A DNA stretch of 64,000 bases from positions 29,714 through 93,713 of the forward strand of contig CAIVDC010000070.1 of assembly GCA_903904605.1 (NCBI GenBank), written 5' to 3'. Positions 1 through 10,238 of the stretch are shown here, in pieces. The stretch's first letter is position 1, and the number at the start of each line of letters is the position of its first letter. Position numbers and translations under genes: made by a program. This DNA comes from an uncultured Sterolibacterium sp. (GTDB lineage: Bacteria > Pseudomonadota > Gammaproteobacteria > Burkholderiales > Rhodocyclaceae). The notes under the pieces were generated by a model that was given only the letters and a program-made list of their open reading frames with translations, ran no database searches and was not told where the DNA came from.

Positions 1-961
1 GCTCCAGGGTGCCCGCAAAGCTGGCCGCCATTTGACTCAGGGGCAGGCGCGCGCCATCCCAGGTGCCGGGCAGATCGTTGCGGACCAGGAGGCTGCCTTC
101 CAGGCGCCCCTTGCCCTGCCCGGCCACGGCAACATCGGCGCTGAAATCGGCATGGGGCAAGCCCTTGGCGAACAGCGCGGGGTCCAGCTTGTCCGCCTTG
201 ATCCGGGCTTCGAGCAGCGGATTTTGCTCGAAGGGCGCGAGCCGGGCCGCAAGCGTTGCCTGCCCGCCCAAGCCATGGGCCTTGGCGCTCAAGAGGAGTT
301 GCGCCAGGTTTCCCGACGCCGTCACGGCCAGGCGATAGGGCAGGCCTTCGCTCTGCCGCAGGGTGGCATGGGCCGATAGCGGGAAGGGCCGCGTATCGCC
401 CAGCACCATGTCGGCCCGGGCGCTCGCCCACGCGCTGGTCATGCTGCGCAGAGTCAGCGCGTAGCTGTCGGCTCGCTTCTCGATGCCCAGATCGATGTCG
501 CTGAAAACGTCCGCCCTGCCGCCAGCATCGAGCACGACACGCCCGACCGTCACGGTCGGCAGCGAAAAGGTGAAGGGCAAGGCCAGGGTCTCCGGCAAGC
601 GGGCAGGTTCCGCCGCGGGTTTGCCGACAATGATCCGCAGTTCCTGCAGGGACAGGCGCTCGACCCGGAGGTCCCGCCCGAGCAGGGACAGGGGTGCCCA
701 CTCCAGGCTCGCCTGCTTCAACTCGAAGCGCTGCCCCTCCGTTTGAAAACTGGCTGCGCCGATCTTCAGCGTGCCGTACAGGGAACCCTGCACGTCGCTG
801 AGCGTAAGCCGGCCTTCGCTCAGCCGTTCCGCCTGCCGGGCGGCCCAGCGCAAGGCCGGTTCCGTCCCCAACAGCCAGAGCAGGGCGCCGACCAGGACAG
901 CCAGGGCGAACAGGATGCGCAGCAGATGGGAGCCGGACTTCTTGAGGCGCCTGGAGGCCAT
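1..961 (-). CDS. tamB: TamB-like translocation/assembly protein, N-terminal part (truncated by window edge)
   Basis: Reverse-strand open frame from ATG at 961 (MASRRLKKSGSHLLRILFALAVLVGALLWLLG...) running off the window; N-terminal TM anchor, AsmA/TamB-like sequence; ATGA overlap with the tamA stop. Confidence 0.8.
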   Translation of the reverse strand, partial: MASRRLKKSGSHLLRILFALAVLVGALLWLLGTEPALRWAARQAERLSEGRLTLSDVQGSLYGTLKIGAASFQTEGQRFELKQASLEWAPLSLLGRDLRVERLSLQELRIIVGKPAAEPARLPETLALPFTFSLPTVTVGRVVLDAGGRADVFSDIDLGIEKRADSYALTLRSMTSAWASARADMVLGDTRPFPLSAHATLRQSEGLPYRLAVTASGNLAQLLLSAKAHGLGGQATLAARLAPFEQNPLLEARIKADKLDPALFAKGLPHADFSADVAVAGQGKGRLEGSLLVRNDLPGTWDGARLPLSQMAASFAGTLE

Positions 962-2736
962 CAGAAGGCGAAGCCGACCGAGAAGTGCAGGCGCAGTTTC
1001 CGCGTTGCCTGGCCATAGGCGACGTCCAGGGCCAGGGGGCCGACCGGACTCTTCCAGCGCGCGCCCAAGCCGTAGCCATAGACGGGATTGAGCGCAGCGG
1101 GGGAATCCGCGGCATTGCCGGCATCGACGAACACAGCCGAGCCCCACTGGGCCGACAGCCAATGAACGTATTCAGCGCTGGCAACGGCCAGATAGCGGCC
1201 GCCCACGATCGCACCGGCTTGGGTCAGGCCGAGGCTCTGGTAAGCGTAGCCGCGCACCGTCTGATCGCCGCCGGTGCGAAACAGGAAGTCGGCGGGAATG
1301 CCGTTGCGGCTGACGGCGGCGACCGCCCCCAGTTCGCCGCGCAAGATCAGCTGGCCGCGCCGGCCCAGGGGGTGGAAATACACGGCCCGGCCGTAGCCGC
1401 GGAGGAAGTTCTGATCCGACAGGACGGCGCGCGCAGCCACGTTCGCCTGGAGGTTCACGAGATAGCCCAGGCTCGGATCGAGCAGACGGTCGACCTTGCG
1501 CAGGGTCCAGGAATAGGACGGGCTCAGCGCCGCCGCCCGGGTACCGGGTATTCCGCCGACATCCTGGCTTTCCGTCAGGTAAGTCAGGCCATAGCTGGTC
1601 TCGGTCTTGCCGCTGACGAAGCTGCGCTTCGGCCCCATGGCCAGCTTCCGGGTCACCGTGCCGGCGATGTCGGTGCGCTCGACCTGGGCATTGAGGCTGT
1701 CGCGGTAGCCCTTCCCGTCCGCCGGGAACTGCAGGTCGCCGCTCAGCGACTGGCTCGCCCGGTCGAGCTTGAGCGCCCCGCCCAGGCGCCAGGCGCGATC
1801 GAGAAAGTCGATATCGTGATAATCGATCTGGCCCCGCGCGCCCGTGTCGGTGCTGGCGCCAATACCGAAACCCAGTTTCCGCGAAGGATTTTCCGTTACC
1901 GTGACCTGCACCGGCACGCCGAGCGGATCTGCCGATTCCGTGTCGATGCCGACCGCGGCGGCGGCAAAGTAGGGACTGTCCTGCAGCCTCGACTGCAACT
2001 CCAGCAGCCGTGTTTGGGAATAGGGCTCACCCGGCACGACGGGGCTGAGGCCCAGCACGATGCTGGCCGGGTAACGGCGCAGCCCCCGGATCTCCAGGGC
2101 ACCGAAGGTGAAGGCGGCACCGCTGTCCACGTCGAGCTGCAGTTCTGCTCGCCGGGCCTCCGGATCGACCGTGGCACGGCTGTCGGCGATGGCGGCCCTG
2201 GGATAGCCGTTCAGCAGCAGGGCTTTCAGAGCGTCGCGCTTGGCCGACTCCCAATCCTCCTGACGGAATACGGCGCCGGGACGCAGACTCCATGCCGAGC
2301 GCATTTCTTCGAGACGCGTCCGGTTCTTCGCCGAGCCGTCGGCGAAAGCGCCGCTGACCCGCAGTTCGAAGCCGCCGACCCGCACCGGCTCGCCCGGTTC
2401 GACTGACAGCCTGACCAGCCACGCGCCGCCGGTCTTCTGCGTTGCCGCGGTGATCGTGGGCGAGTAATAGCCATCGATCGCGAGGAACTCCCGGATCTGT
2501 CCCGGCGCCAGACGGACCAGCCGCTGCAGCTGGGCTTCATCCATCCGTTCGCTCGTGCGCCAGCGGTAGAGGTCGAGATGATCTTCCAGCAGCTTGCGCT
2601 GCGCCTCCGGCACGCGCAGCTCGACCCGGTAGTCGAGACCTGCCGGATCGCCGACGGCGATCGCGGCCGTCGGCAACACCAGGAAGGCCAGAGCCGATGC
2701 GCACAGCAGCGCGGAGAATGCGCCCCTCATCCCCAT
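961..2736 (-). CDS. tamA: TamA-like outer membrane protein (Omp85/BamA superfamily, POTRA + barrel)
   Basis: 591 aa with signal peptide, POTRA-like repeats, C-terminal barrel ending LRLHFSVGFAF; adjacent to tamB. Confidence 0.88.
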   Translation of the reverse strand: MGMRGAFSALLCASALAFLVLPTAAIAVGDPAGLDYRVELRVPEAQRKLLEDHLDLYRWRTSERMDEAQLQRLVRLAPGQIREFLAIDGYYSPTITAATQKTGGAWLVRLSVEPGEPVRVGGFELRVSGAFADGSAKNRTRLEEMRSAWSLRPGAVFRQEDWESAKRDALKALLLNGYPRAAIADSRATVDPEARRAELQLDVDSGAAFTFGALEIRGLRRYPASIVLGLSPVVPGEPYSQTRLLELQSRLQDSPYFAAAAVGIDTESADPLGVPVQVTVTENPSRKLGFGIGASTDTGARGQIDYHDIDFLDRAWRLGGALKLDRASQSLSGDLQFPADGKGYRDSLNAQVERTDIAGTVTRKLAMGPKRSFVSGKTETSYGLTYLTESQDVGGIPGTRAAALSPSYSWTLRKVDRLLDPSLGYLVNLQANVAARAVLSDQNFLRGYGRAVYFHPLGRRGQLILRGELGAVAAVSRNGIPADFLFRTGGDQTVRGYAYQSLGLTQAGAIVGGRYLAVASAEYVHWLSAQWGSAVFVDAGNAADSPAALNPVYGYGLGARWKSPVGPLALDVAYGQATRKLRLHFSVGFAF

Positions 2737-2820
2737 GCGATCATCATGCCTCGTCCCCGTGCGCGCACCTACCTCGGCACCGCCGCCGGGACAGAAATGC
2801 CTGCCCCGGCCGAAAGGGCG

Positions 2821-3426
2821 TCAGCGGAATATCGCCTCTCCCACCCCCTGCAGCGGTCCGAGCGGGTTGTGGCTCTCCTCGTGCTCGTGGATCGCCGGCT
2901 GCCCGCCAGTCAGCTTGTAGACGACCGAGCCGTCGACGAGCAGCACCACGGCATTGAAACGCCAGCCGACGATGTCGGTCTTGCGCCTGAAGTTGAACAG
3001 GTCGGCCCAGAAATTGCCGTATCGGTTGCGCCTGAGCACGCGGTGGTTGACCTCGTAGCCCTGGCAATGGATCGACGCCCGCAGGCAATCCTGCACGCCG
3101 GCATCGAGCGAGGTCTTGTCGATCGACGGGCTCGGAATGAAGCGTCTGATCACGTCCGAATAGGTCAGAATGGTGACATTCGGATTGACGGCCGGATCGA
3201 GGTTCAGACTCTTCAAATCCGCGGCGGTCGTCTTGCCGATGATGATCTTGTCGAAGGCCTGCTGCGCTTCCTCATAACTCTTCCAGGGGCTGTCGGTGAG
3301 CGCCTCGGAGCGAGGCAGGAGCGAGCTGCATCCGGCGCCCGCCGCGCCGATCACCAAAGCCAGGAGGAGTCGCCGCACGATCGCCTGTGCCATACCGGCA
3401 TCACGAAACCTTCTTGTTCCCAGCAT
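2821..3426 (-). CDS. Putative lipoprotein
   Basis: ORF with N-terminal hydrophobic stretch and lipobox-like AAGAGC; start among several candidates uncertain. Confidence 0.7.
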   Translation of the reverse strand: MLGTRRFRDAGMAQAIVRRLLLALVIGAAGAGCSSLLPRSEALTDSPWKSYEEAQQAFDKIIIGKTTAADLKSLNLDPAVNPNVTILTYSDVIRRFIPSPSIDKTSLDAGVQDCLRASIHCQGYEVNHRVLRRNRYGNFWADLFNFRRKTDIVGWRFNAVVLLVDGSVVYKLTGGQPAIHEHEESHNPLGPLQGVGEAIFR

Positions 3427-3708
3427 GTTCACTTCACCTCAGGCGAGAACCCGGACCGACAATGTCGGCGGCATGTTCCGATGGGACTCAAGACTACAGC
3501 GATCATCCCGGAGAGTCAATTTGCCGGTGCGACAAGACATCGAACGGAGCCGCCTCGTCCGGCGTCCCGTTCGCAATCAGTCCCTGGCGCAACTGTTTGC
3601 CATGCCGACGCCAACTCGCCGCGGGCGAGTGTAGAATGGGATTCGCTCCGTCGCATCATCCAGCCTTTTCGGCATTGCCCTTCATGCCGCATCTACAGGA
3701 GATTGGCC

Positions 3709-4215
3709 ATGGAAAACAACGACAGTGATAAGGACAAACTGGCACATCAGTACGATCTGCTCGCGAGCAAGTTCAAAGAAGTCTATCTGGCGGGCAAGGA
3801 ACGCGGGCGCGAGTCGATGTCCATCGCGCTGGAAAAGGCCCACGAGCATTTGACCACGCTCGGGGAATTCAGCGCGGAACAGGGCGAAGAATTGAAGCAA
3901 TACCTCGTGCGCGACCTAGATCAGACCATAGCCGATGCCCAACAGTTGGGCGAGCAGGCCAAGGAGCGGCTGCACCCGGCCCGATTGGGCGCAGGCGCGC
4001 TCTCCTCCCTCGCGACCGTGCTGGAATTGACCGGCAACGCCCTGCGTTCCCTGGGCGAAAGAACCAAGGAAGCGCTGACCTACAAGACCGGTGAAATGAC
4101 ATCGGCCGGCACCTTGACCTGCCAGTCGTGCGGCCAGAAAGTCCAGCTCAAGAATACGGGACATGTCCCGCCCTGCCCAAAATGCAATGGTACGCGCTTC
4201 GACAAGGGCTATTGA
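3709..4215 (+). CDS. Zinc-ribbon-containing protein (DUF1451-like)
   Basis: MENNDSDKDKLAHQYDLLASKFKEVY...; helical N-terminus and C-terminal CxxC...CxxC (CQSCGQ...CPKCNG). Confidence 0.75.
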   Translation: MENNDSDKDKLAHQYDLLASKFKEVYLAGKERGRESMSIALEKAHEHLTTLGEFSAEQGEELKQYLVRDLDQTIADAQQLGEQAKERLHPARLGAGALSSLATVLELTGNALRSLGERTKEALTYKTGEMTSAGTLTCQSCGQKVQLKNTGHVPPCPKCNGTRFDKGY

Positions 4216-4455
4216 CTACCTGCATCGCTTGTTCGGCAGGCGGAGGCAACAGCCACTGCCCGGACAGCAGAAATTCCAGCAGTTCGAAGTCCAGTCGACG
4301 GAGTCGTCCGTGTGAGCAGTTGCGCTTGCGTGCGTCCTGATGCCGGCCGCGATTCCTTGCTGCCGATCCTCGCTCGCCCGCGGCTGAATTGCTGGTCGCG
4401 ATGATCCGCCTGGGCGGCGCCAGAAATCGTGGGCCAGGCCGAGACCTCGTCACGT

Positions 4456-5520
4456 CTAGGAACGCGCGCCGCCGACCGGCGGCTCCCGCCTGGCGATGCC
4501 GCGCAGGAGCCGGCCCAGCAGATCGGCCCCGGTGATGATGCGCTTCTGCTCTGCCCAGACCAGGATCAGATCGTGGTCGATGACGTCGTCCTCGGGGTGC
4601 TGCGGACTCACTCGCATGCGCGAGATCACGTCGCCCAGTCGTGTCCGCGGGTCGGTGACGGTAATGGGCCTGTGCCAGTAGCCCTCCGGACTGACCGCGA
4701 CCGAGTCGAAGAGCATGTCGCGCAGGAAATGATGAGCGTCCAGCACCAATTGCGGCTGACCGGATGGATCGACGAAGATCACCCATTTCTTCCCGGAGGC
4801 GTCCACTCGGCGCAGAAAATCGTCGCGCGGCGAGCGCTCGAAAGCCGGGAAAACGGGCCGCCCCTTGGCGAAGGGAAGGCTGATGATACTGCGCGGGTCC
4901 AGCAATTCGCCCTCGTCGAGCACCATGATGTCGTCCAGGTCGAGGAAGTTCAGGACGCCCGCGCCCTCCACCGTTCCGACCTCGCCCCCGGCGGCTTCGG
5001 CATGCTTGGTGATCAATGCCCTGAAATCCCGCTCCCGGAAAAGGACGATGGCCTCCGGCCCAAGCCACCAGTCGAGCAGAATCGCAGTGGGCCATGCTAC
5101 CGGGGCAAGCACGATGCGGTAAGCCGCGAGCAAAGGCGCGCATGACGCCACCATGCGCAGCGCGTGGCGCGAAAAATACGCCTGAGGAATGATCTCGCCG
5201 AAGAAGGTAATGACCACCGTAGAGAAGACGAAGGCGGCCACCCCCAACAGAACGGAATTGGACAACAGCGTGAGCAGCACGTTGGCGGCGACGTTGCCCC
5301 AGAGAATTGTCGCCAGGGTGAAATTCGATTCCCGGCGCAAGCCGAGCACCTTCAGGGCATCACGGCTTCCGCCCGCCGCCTCCACTTCCAGGCGCAGGCG
5401 GCTGACGCTGAAGATCGCCAGGTTCAAGCCCGAGAACATGGCCGCCTGGCCCATGCAGAGCGCGATACCCAGCCAGGTGGCCAAGCCCGCGCCGCTGAAG
5501 AAGTCGCGCGCCAGGTCCAT
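4456..5520 (-). CDS. DUF21/CNNM-domain (CorC/HlyC-like) membrane protein
   Basis: 354 aa; GEIIPQAYFSRHAL motif of DUF21 proteins, CBS-like C-terminal region. Confidence 0.75.
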   Translation of the reverse strand: MDLARDFFSGAGLATWLGIALCMGQAAMFSGLNLAIFSVSRLRLEVEAAGGSRDALKVLGLRRESNFTLATILWGNVAANVLLTLLSNSVLLGVAAFVFSTVVITFFGEIIPQAYFSRHALRMVASCAPLLAAYRIVLAPVAWPTAILLDWWLGPEAIVLFRERDFRALITKHAEAAGGEVGTVEGAGVLNFLDLDDIMVLDEGELLDPRSIISLPFAKGRPVFPAFERSPRDDFLRRVDASGKKWVIFVDPSGQPQLVLDAHHFLRDMLFDSVAVSPEGYWHRPITVTDPRTRLGDVISRMRVSPQHPEDDVIDHDLILVWAEQKRIITGADLLGRLLRGIARREPPVGGARS

Positions 5521-5780
5521 TCAAACCGCTCCTTCGCCTGCTGCCGTGCACGCCCGGGCGACCACGACAGGCCTCCCTGTTTGTGACATGGCGATAATTC
5601 TCCGCCTTGCCGTCGGCGCAAGCAACACATGCTGCGATGGAGTAAGCTTTGAACGACGTCGCGGATCAAGCGGGCATCATCCAGACACGCTCCTGGCCCG
5701 GCGCCCGGGCACGGCGGCCTGGGTGACGCAGCATCTATCCTGACACATAACCGAGGTTTCCCGGACTCCTGCACGCAACC

Positions 5781-7022
5781 ATGGCCGTTCATGACTTCTT
5801 CCTGCATCTGCTGGTCATTCTGGTGACCGCGCGGGTGTTCGCCGAACTGGCGACCCGTCTCGGCTCGCCATCGGTGATCGGCGAACTGCTCGCCGGCGTG
5901 GTGCTGGGTCCCAGCCTGCTCGGATGGCTTGAGCCGGTGCAAGCCATCCGCCTGCTGGCGGAAATCGGCATCATCCTGCTTTTGTTCGAAGTCGGCCTGG
6001 AAACCGACTTGGTGCGACTGGCGCGCACCGGCGTCAAGTCGGCACTGCTGGCATCGGGCGGATTCGTCTTTCCGTTCCTACTCGGTTACGGCGTCGCGGT
6101 CTACCTGTTTGATCTGCCGATGCTGGTATCGCTGTTCATCGGGGGTACGCTGACGGCCACCAGCATCGGCATCACGGTGCGCGTGCTCGCCGATCTGGGC
6201 CGTCAACGCGAGCGCGAGGGGCAGATCGTGCTCGGTGCGGCGGTACTGGACGATGTCCTCGGCGTCGTGCTGCTCGCTCTGCTCTATGAGTTCTCGACCG
6301 GCGGCGGAATCAATTTCGGCAACGCCGGCAAGGTGACGCTGTTCATCGCGGCCTTCTTCGTGCTGGCGCCGATAGCGGCCAAGCTGATGTCGCTGATCAT
6401 TCAACACTTCGACAAGGCCAGCGAGATTCCGGGCATGATCCCGACCATGATCGTCGCCTTGGTGCTGTTCTTCGCCTGGCTCGCCCATGCCCTGGGTGCG
6501 CCGGAATTGCTGGGCGGATTTGCGGCCGGCCTGGCGCTGTCGCGCCGCTTCTTCCTGCCCCTGGGTGCGGCCATGCACGGCAATGCCGATTTCGCTCACC
6601 GCGTCGAGCAGCAGATGAAACCCATCGTTCACCTGTTTACGCCGATATTCTTCGTGATGGTGGGCCTGTCGATGAATCTGCGCGCCATCGCCTGGAGCAG
6701 CCCATTCATCTGGGCCTTCTCGGGAACGCTGCTGGCTGCCGCCGTGGCCGGGAAGATGGCCGGCGCGCTGCTGGTGCGCGAACCCGGGCCGGTGCGCGCG
6801 GCGCTCGGTCTGGCCATGGTGCCGCGCGGCGAAGTGGGTCTGATCTTCGCCGAACTGGGGCGCAGCACCGGCATTCTCGATGCCACCGTCTACGCCGGCA
6901 TGGTCATCGTCATCGCCCTGACCACGCTGGCGCCGCCATTCGCGCTCAAATGGTTCTACCGGCGATATGGCAGCCGCATCGCAGTCTACAGCCTGCAGCA
7001 GGAAGGCGGGATCGGACGCTGA
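5781..7022 (+). CDS. CPA2-type cation:proton antiporter membrane domain
   Basis: 413 aa multi-TM, VIGELLAGVVLGPSLLG and Na_H_Exchanger-type motifs; no obvious RCK/KTN domain. Confidence 0.85.
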   Translation: MAVHDFFLHLLVILVTARVFAELATRLGSPSVIGELLAGVVLGPSLLGWLEPVQAIRLLAEIGIILLLFEVGLETDLVRLARTGVKSALLASGGFVFPFLLGYGVAVYLFDLPMLVSLFIGGTLTATSIGITVRVLADLGRQREREGQIVLGAAVLDDVLGVVLLALLYEFSTGGGINFGNAGKVTLFIAAFFVLAPIAAKLMSLIIQHFDKASEIPGMIPTMIVALVLFFAWLAHALGAPELLGGFAAGLALSRRFFLPLGAAMHGNADFAHRVEQQMKPIVHLFTPIFFVMVGLSMNLRAIAWSSPFIWAFSGTLLAAAVAGKMAGALLVREPGPVRAALGLAMVPRGEVGLIFAELGRSTGILDATVYAGMVIVIALTTLAPPFALKWFYRRYGSRIAVYSLQQEGGIGR

Positions 7023-7070
7023 GCTTCACCCGGCGGGCGCCAGCGCGATTGCCGGCTCGGCATGGCCGTG

Positions 7071-8285
7071 CTAAAGGCCAGCGGTATCTTCCCCGTCGGT
7101 CTCGCGCGCCAGGCGGAATGCGTAGCTGGCGATGGGCGGGCCGAAGGTTTCAAATATCGTCACGGCACCCAGGACGATTGCGGCGATGGTCGAGGCATGC
7201 TGCGGAAACAGTTCGCCCGAGGTCTGGACCAGTCCGATCGCCAGTCCGGCCATCGGGATCAGGAGCAGGCCGCTGGCAATACCGGCGCGCGCCGGTTTCC
7301 CGAGCAGTGCCGAGGTGGCCGCGACACCGGCCGTCTTTGCCAGGGTCCGCGCAAGCACCAGCGCAAACACCGCGGGCGCGAACTCTATCAGCTCATGCAA
7401 ATGAAGTCCTGCGCCGGCAAATACGAACAGAATGATGAAGAAGAGTTCGAACGCGGGACCGAAGGCAAGATCGGACACGACCGCTTCCTGCTCCATGCTC
7501 TTGACCAGAAAACCGACGGCCAGCGGGACGAACAGCATGGACAGCTTCAGCTCATTGGCCAGGCCGATCGCCACCATGATCGCACCGATCACCAGCGCCA
7601 GTTTGTATTGAGGGGCCCGCTGCGTTCTCAGGGCGGCTTCGTGCAGGGCGAACGCAATGACCAGTCCCAACAGCAGCGAGCCGACAAAGCGGAACAAGGG
7701 CTGGAAGATCATGGTCGTCCAATCCGCGCCCGTCGAGTAGTGCAAGGCCGGCAGGGTGGCGGAGAACGCGACGAAGGAGATGAGGTTGTTGAGGGCGATC
7801 AAGGTCTCGCTGGCTTCGGTCACCCTGCCCCGGGCGCCGACTTCGTGCGCCACGTGGAGCAGCACCGCCGGCGAAGACGAGATGGCGATGGCGGCAACCA
7901 GCGCTGCGATGACGAAAGGAATGCCGAACAGGTGCAATACGTAGGAAACCAGGCCGAAGGTCGCCGCGCTCTCGATCAGCGAGGTGAATAACAGGCCCGG
8001 GGAGTGCCAGAAATGCCTGACGTCCAGCGACAGGCCGAGGCGGTAGAGAATCAGCGCCAGGGCGATGTCGATGAGGACGCGCGACCCGGCCATCGTTTCC
8101 TGGCTGAGCAGTCCGAGTCCGCTGGGACCGCAGAGGAAACCGACCACCATGAACCCGGTGATGCTCGGCAGCCAGGACAGGCGATGCGCGACGTAGCCGC
8201 CCACGGAACCGATGATCAGCATCAAGCCGAAGACGATCAGCGGCGTCAGCGTGATGGCTATCGGCCAGGCCGGCAGATAGCTCAT
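7071..8285 (-). CDS. CPA2-type cation:proton antiporter membrane domain
   Basis: 404 aa multi-TM; ITGFMVVGFLCGPSGLGLL, SSSPAVLLHVAHEVGARGRVTE; no soluble C-terminal RCK domain. Confidence 0.83.
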   Translation of the reverse strand: MSYLPAWPIAITLTPLIVFGLMLIIGSVGGYVAHRLSWLPSITGFMVVGFLCGPSGLGLLSQETMAGSRVLIDIALALILYRLGLSLDVRHFWHSPGLLFTSLIESAATFGLVSYVLHLFGIPFVIAALVAAIAISSSPAVLLHVAHEVGARGRVTEASETLIALNNLISFVAFSATLPALHYSTGADWTTMIFQPLFRFVGSLLLGLVIAFALHEAALRTQRAPQYKLALVIGAIMVAIGLANELKLSMLFVPLAVGFLVKSMEQEAVVSDLAFGPAFELFFIILFVFAGAGLHLHELIEFAPAVFALVLARTLAKTAGVAATSALLGKPARAGIASGLLLIPMAGLAIGLVQTSGELFPQHASTIAAIVLGAVTIFETFGPPIASYAFRLARETDGEDTAGL

Positions 8286-8332
8286 CGAAACGCGCTCACG
8301 GGATTACTCCGGCGACGAAGGCCAAACATCGA

Positions 8333-9109
8333 TCACGGGCGCGCGGTCGTGAGGAAGGCCTCAAGCAGCGGCGCGCAGTCGAGAAGTTCGCCTTCCGCCT
8401 GCTGGTGGAACTCCGGATGCCACTGCACGCCGTAGACGAAACTGCGGCCCTTCCAGCGTATCGCCTCGACTTCGCCGTCCTCGGAGGTGGCCTCCACCAG
8501 CACGTCCCGGCCCAGGCGGTTGACGCCCTGGTGGTGTATGGAGACGACGCGTCCGCCGGCGACTCCCTGGAACCATCGGCAGAGCTGGCTCCCCTCGGCG
8601 AAAGTCACGCTATGGAAATTCCTGTCGTAGGCCTCGCTCTCGTGGGCGACCGAACCCGGCCGAAGGCTCGGCAGGTCCTGATGCAAGGACCCGCCCAGGG
8701 CGACATTGATCAGCTGCATGCCGCGGCAGATCCCGAGCACGGGCTTGCCGGCTTCCATGAACTCATGCAGGAGTTCCAATTCGTAGGCATCGCGCACCGG
8801 GTCTCCCGCCCATTCGGGCCGCAAGGGTTCTTCGCCGTAGGCGCGCGGGCTGACGTCGGTGCCGCCCTGCAGAATCAGGCCGTCGAGATATTCCGCGTAA
8901 TCGCGCAGGCGGATGTTGCTGCGTATCAGCATGCCGTCCTGGACCACCGACGGCACCATCAGCACGATCACATCCCGGGCCATGACCCACTGCGCGATGG
9001 ATTGCTCCAGTACCTGCAGGGTCTTGGTCTGGAGACCGTGGCTGCCCAGCGCCGGATGGGCTATCCGCGCCGAGAGGCCGATGCGGATGGGGCGGCGTCG
9101 TCCTATCAT
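8333..9109 (-). CDS. Class I glutamine-amidotransferase-like gamma-glutamyl hydrolase (PuuD-like, peptidase C26)
   Basis: [26 protein letters not shown] nucleophile-elbow motif and VQWHPEF motif. Confidence 0.88.
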   Translation of the reverse strand: MIGRRRPIRIGLSARIAHPALGSHGLQTKTLQVLEQSIAQWVMARDVIVLMVPSVVQDGMLIRSNIRLRDYAEYLDGLILQGGTDVSPRAYGEEPLRPEWAGDPVRDAYELELLHEFMEAGKPVLGICRGMQLINVALGGSLHQDLPSLRPGSVAHESEAYDRNFHSVTFAEGSQLCRWFQGVAGGRVVSIHHQGVNRLGRDVLVEATSEDGEVEAIRWKGRSFVYGVQWHPEFHQQAEGELLDCAPLLEAFLTTARP

Positions 9110-10236
9110 GGCGTGCTTCCCTTTCGAAAAATTCTCACCGCCGCTTCGACCATGCCCTCCACGCCGCCCTCGTCGGCGAATTGCCGGCGCAGCAGGCTGG
9201 CGTCATTGCCGGAGTAGGCAATTTCGCGCTGCAGTTCGTCAAGTGCGCCCTGGCTGCCGAGAGCGGCCGCATGCGGCGTAAGGCGGCGCAGGGTGGCGAG
9301 GATGTCCTCGCGCAGCGAAATGCTCTCGTTGTTCTTGGGATGAACCAGAACACCGTCGAGACCGAAGCGGCAGGCCTGGAAACGGTTGTAATTGTAGACG
9401 AGATAATCGTCTTCGGCCGGTGCAGCCTCGCTGCGTTCGAGCAGCATCCGGCACAGCGCCTGCAGATAGGCGGCCAGTGCCGCAGCCCGTTCGACCGTGA
9501 GCGGCGTGTCGCAGACGCGCAACTCGATGGTACCGTATTCGGGCTTGGGGCGGATGTCCCAATAGAAGTCCTTCATGCTCCTGACCACACCGGTCTTCTC
9601 CATCTTGGCGAAGTAGCCCTGCTCGAAATCCGACCACTTGAGCAGGAAAGGCGCACGGCCGCTCATGGGAAAGGCGAACACGGAATTCAGGCGGGCCGAG
9701 TCGAACAAGGTGTCGGCTCCCTGGGAGAACGGGGAGGAAGCCGACAAGGCTATGAAATGAGGCAGGTAGGGATTCAAGGCATGGAGCAGGTAGAGGCCCT
9801 CGTCGGCGCTGGCGCAGCCAATGTGCACGTGCTGGCCGAAGACCGTGAATTGCTTGGCGAGATAGCCGTACAGTTCGGACAGATGCTGGAAGCGCGGATT
9901 GGCGAAGATGCGCCGGTCGAACCAGTGCTGGAACGGATGGGTACCGCCGCCGCACAGGGCAAGGTTGAGGCGGTCGCCGGCGGCGACCAGGGTGTCGCGG
10001 ATGAGGCGCAGCTGCGCCAGCAACTGGTCGTGGCGGGTATGCACGTCGGTGGCTATTTCGATCATGCTCTCGGTCATTTCGGGCTTCACGTCGCCGGGAA
10101 ATTTCCTGCGTTCCAGGAGGTGAAGCAGGTCGCCCGCCGAGGCCGACAGATCGAAGTCGGTCGGATTGACGAGCTGCAGTTCAAGCTCGACGCCCATGGT
10201 CAGGGCTTCGCCGGCCTTGAAGGGGACCAGTGCCAT
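9106..10236 (-). CDS. YbdK-like carboxylate-amine ligase (glutamate-cysteine ligase family 2)
   Basis: [25 protein letters not shown]...[14 protein letters not shown]...QHVHIG...; 4-nt overlap with downstream hydrolase. Confidence 0.85.
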   Translation of the reverse strand: MALVPFKAGEALTMGVELELQLVNPTDFDLSASAGDLLHLLERRKFPGDVKPEMTESMIEIATDVHTRHDQLLAQLRLIRDTLVAAGDRLNLALCGGGTHPFQHWFDRRIFANPRFQHLSELYGYLAKQFTVFGQHVHIGCASADEGLYLLHALNPYLPHFIALSASSPFSQGADTLFDSARLNSVFAFPMSGRAPFLLKWSDFEQGYFAKMEKTGVVRSMKDFYWDIRPKPEYGTIELRVCDTPLTVERAAALAAYLQALCRMLLERSEAAPAEDDYLVYNYNRFQACRFGLDGVLVHPKNNESISLREDILATLRRLTPHAAALGSQGALDELQREIAYSGNDASLLRRQFADEGGVEGMVEAAVRIFRKGSTP

Positions 10237-10238
10237 GG

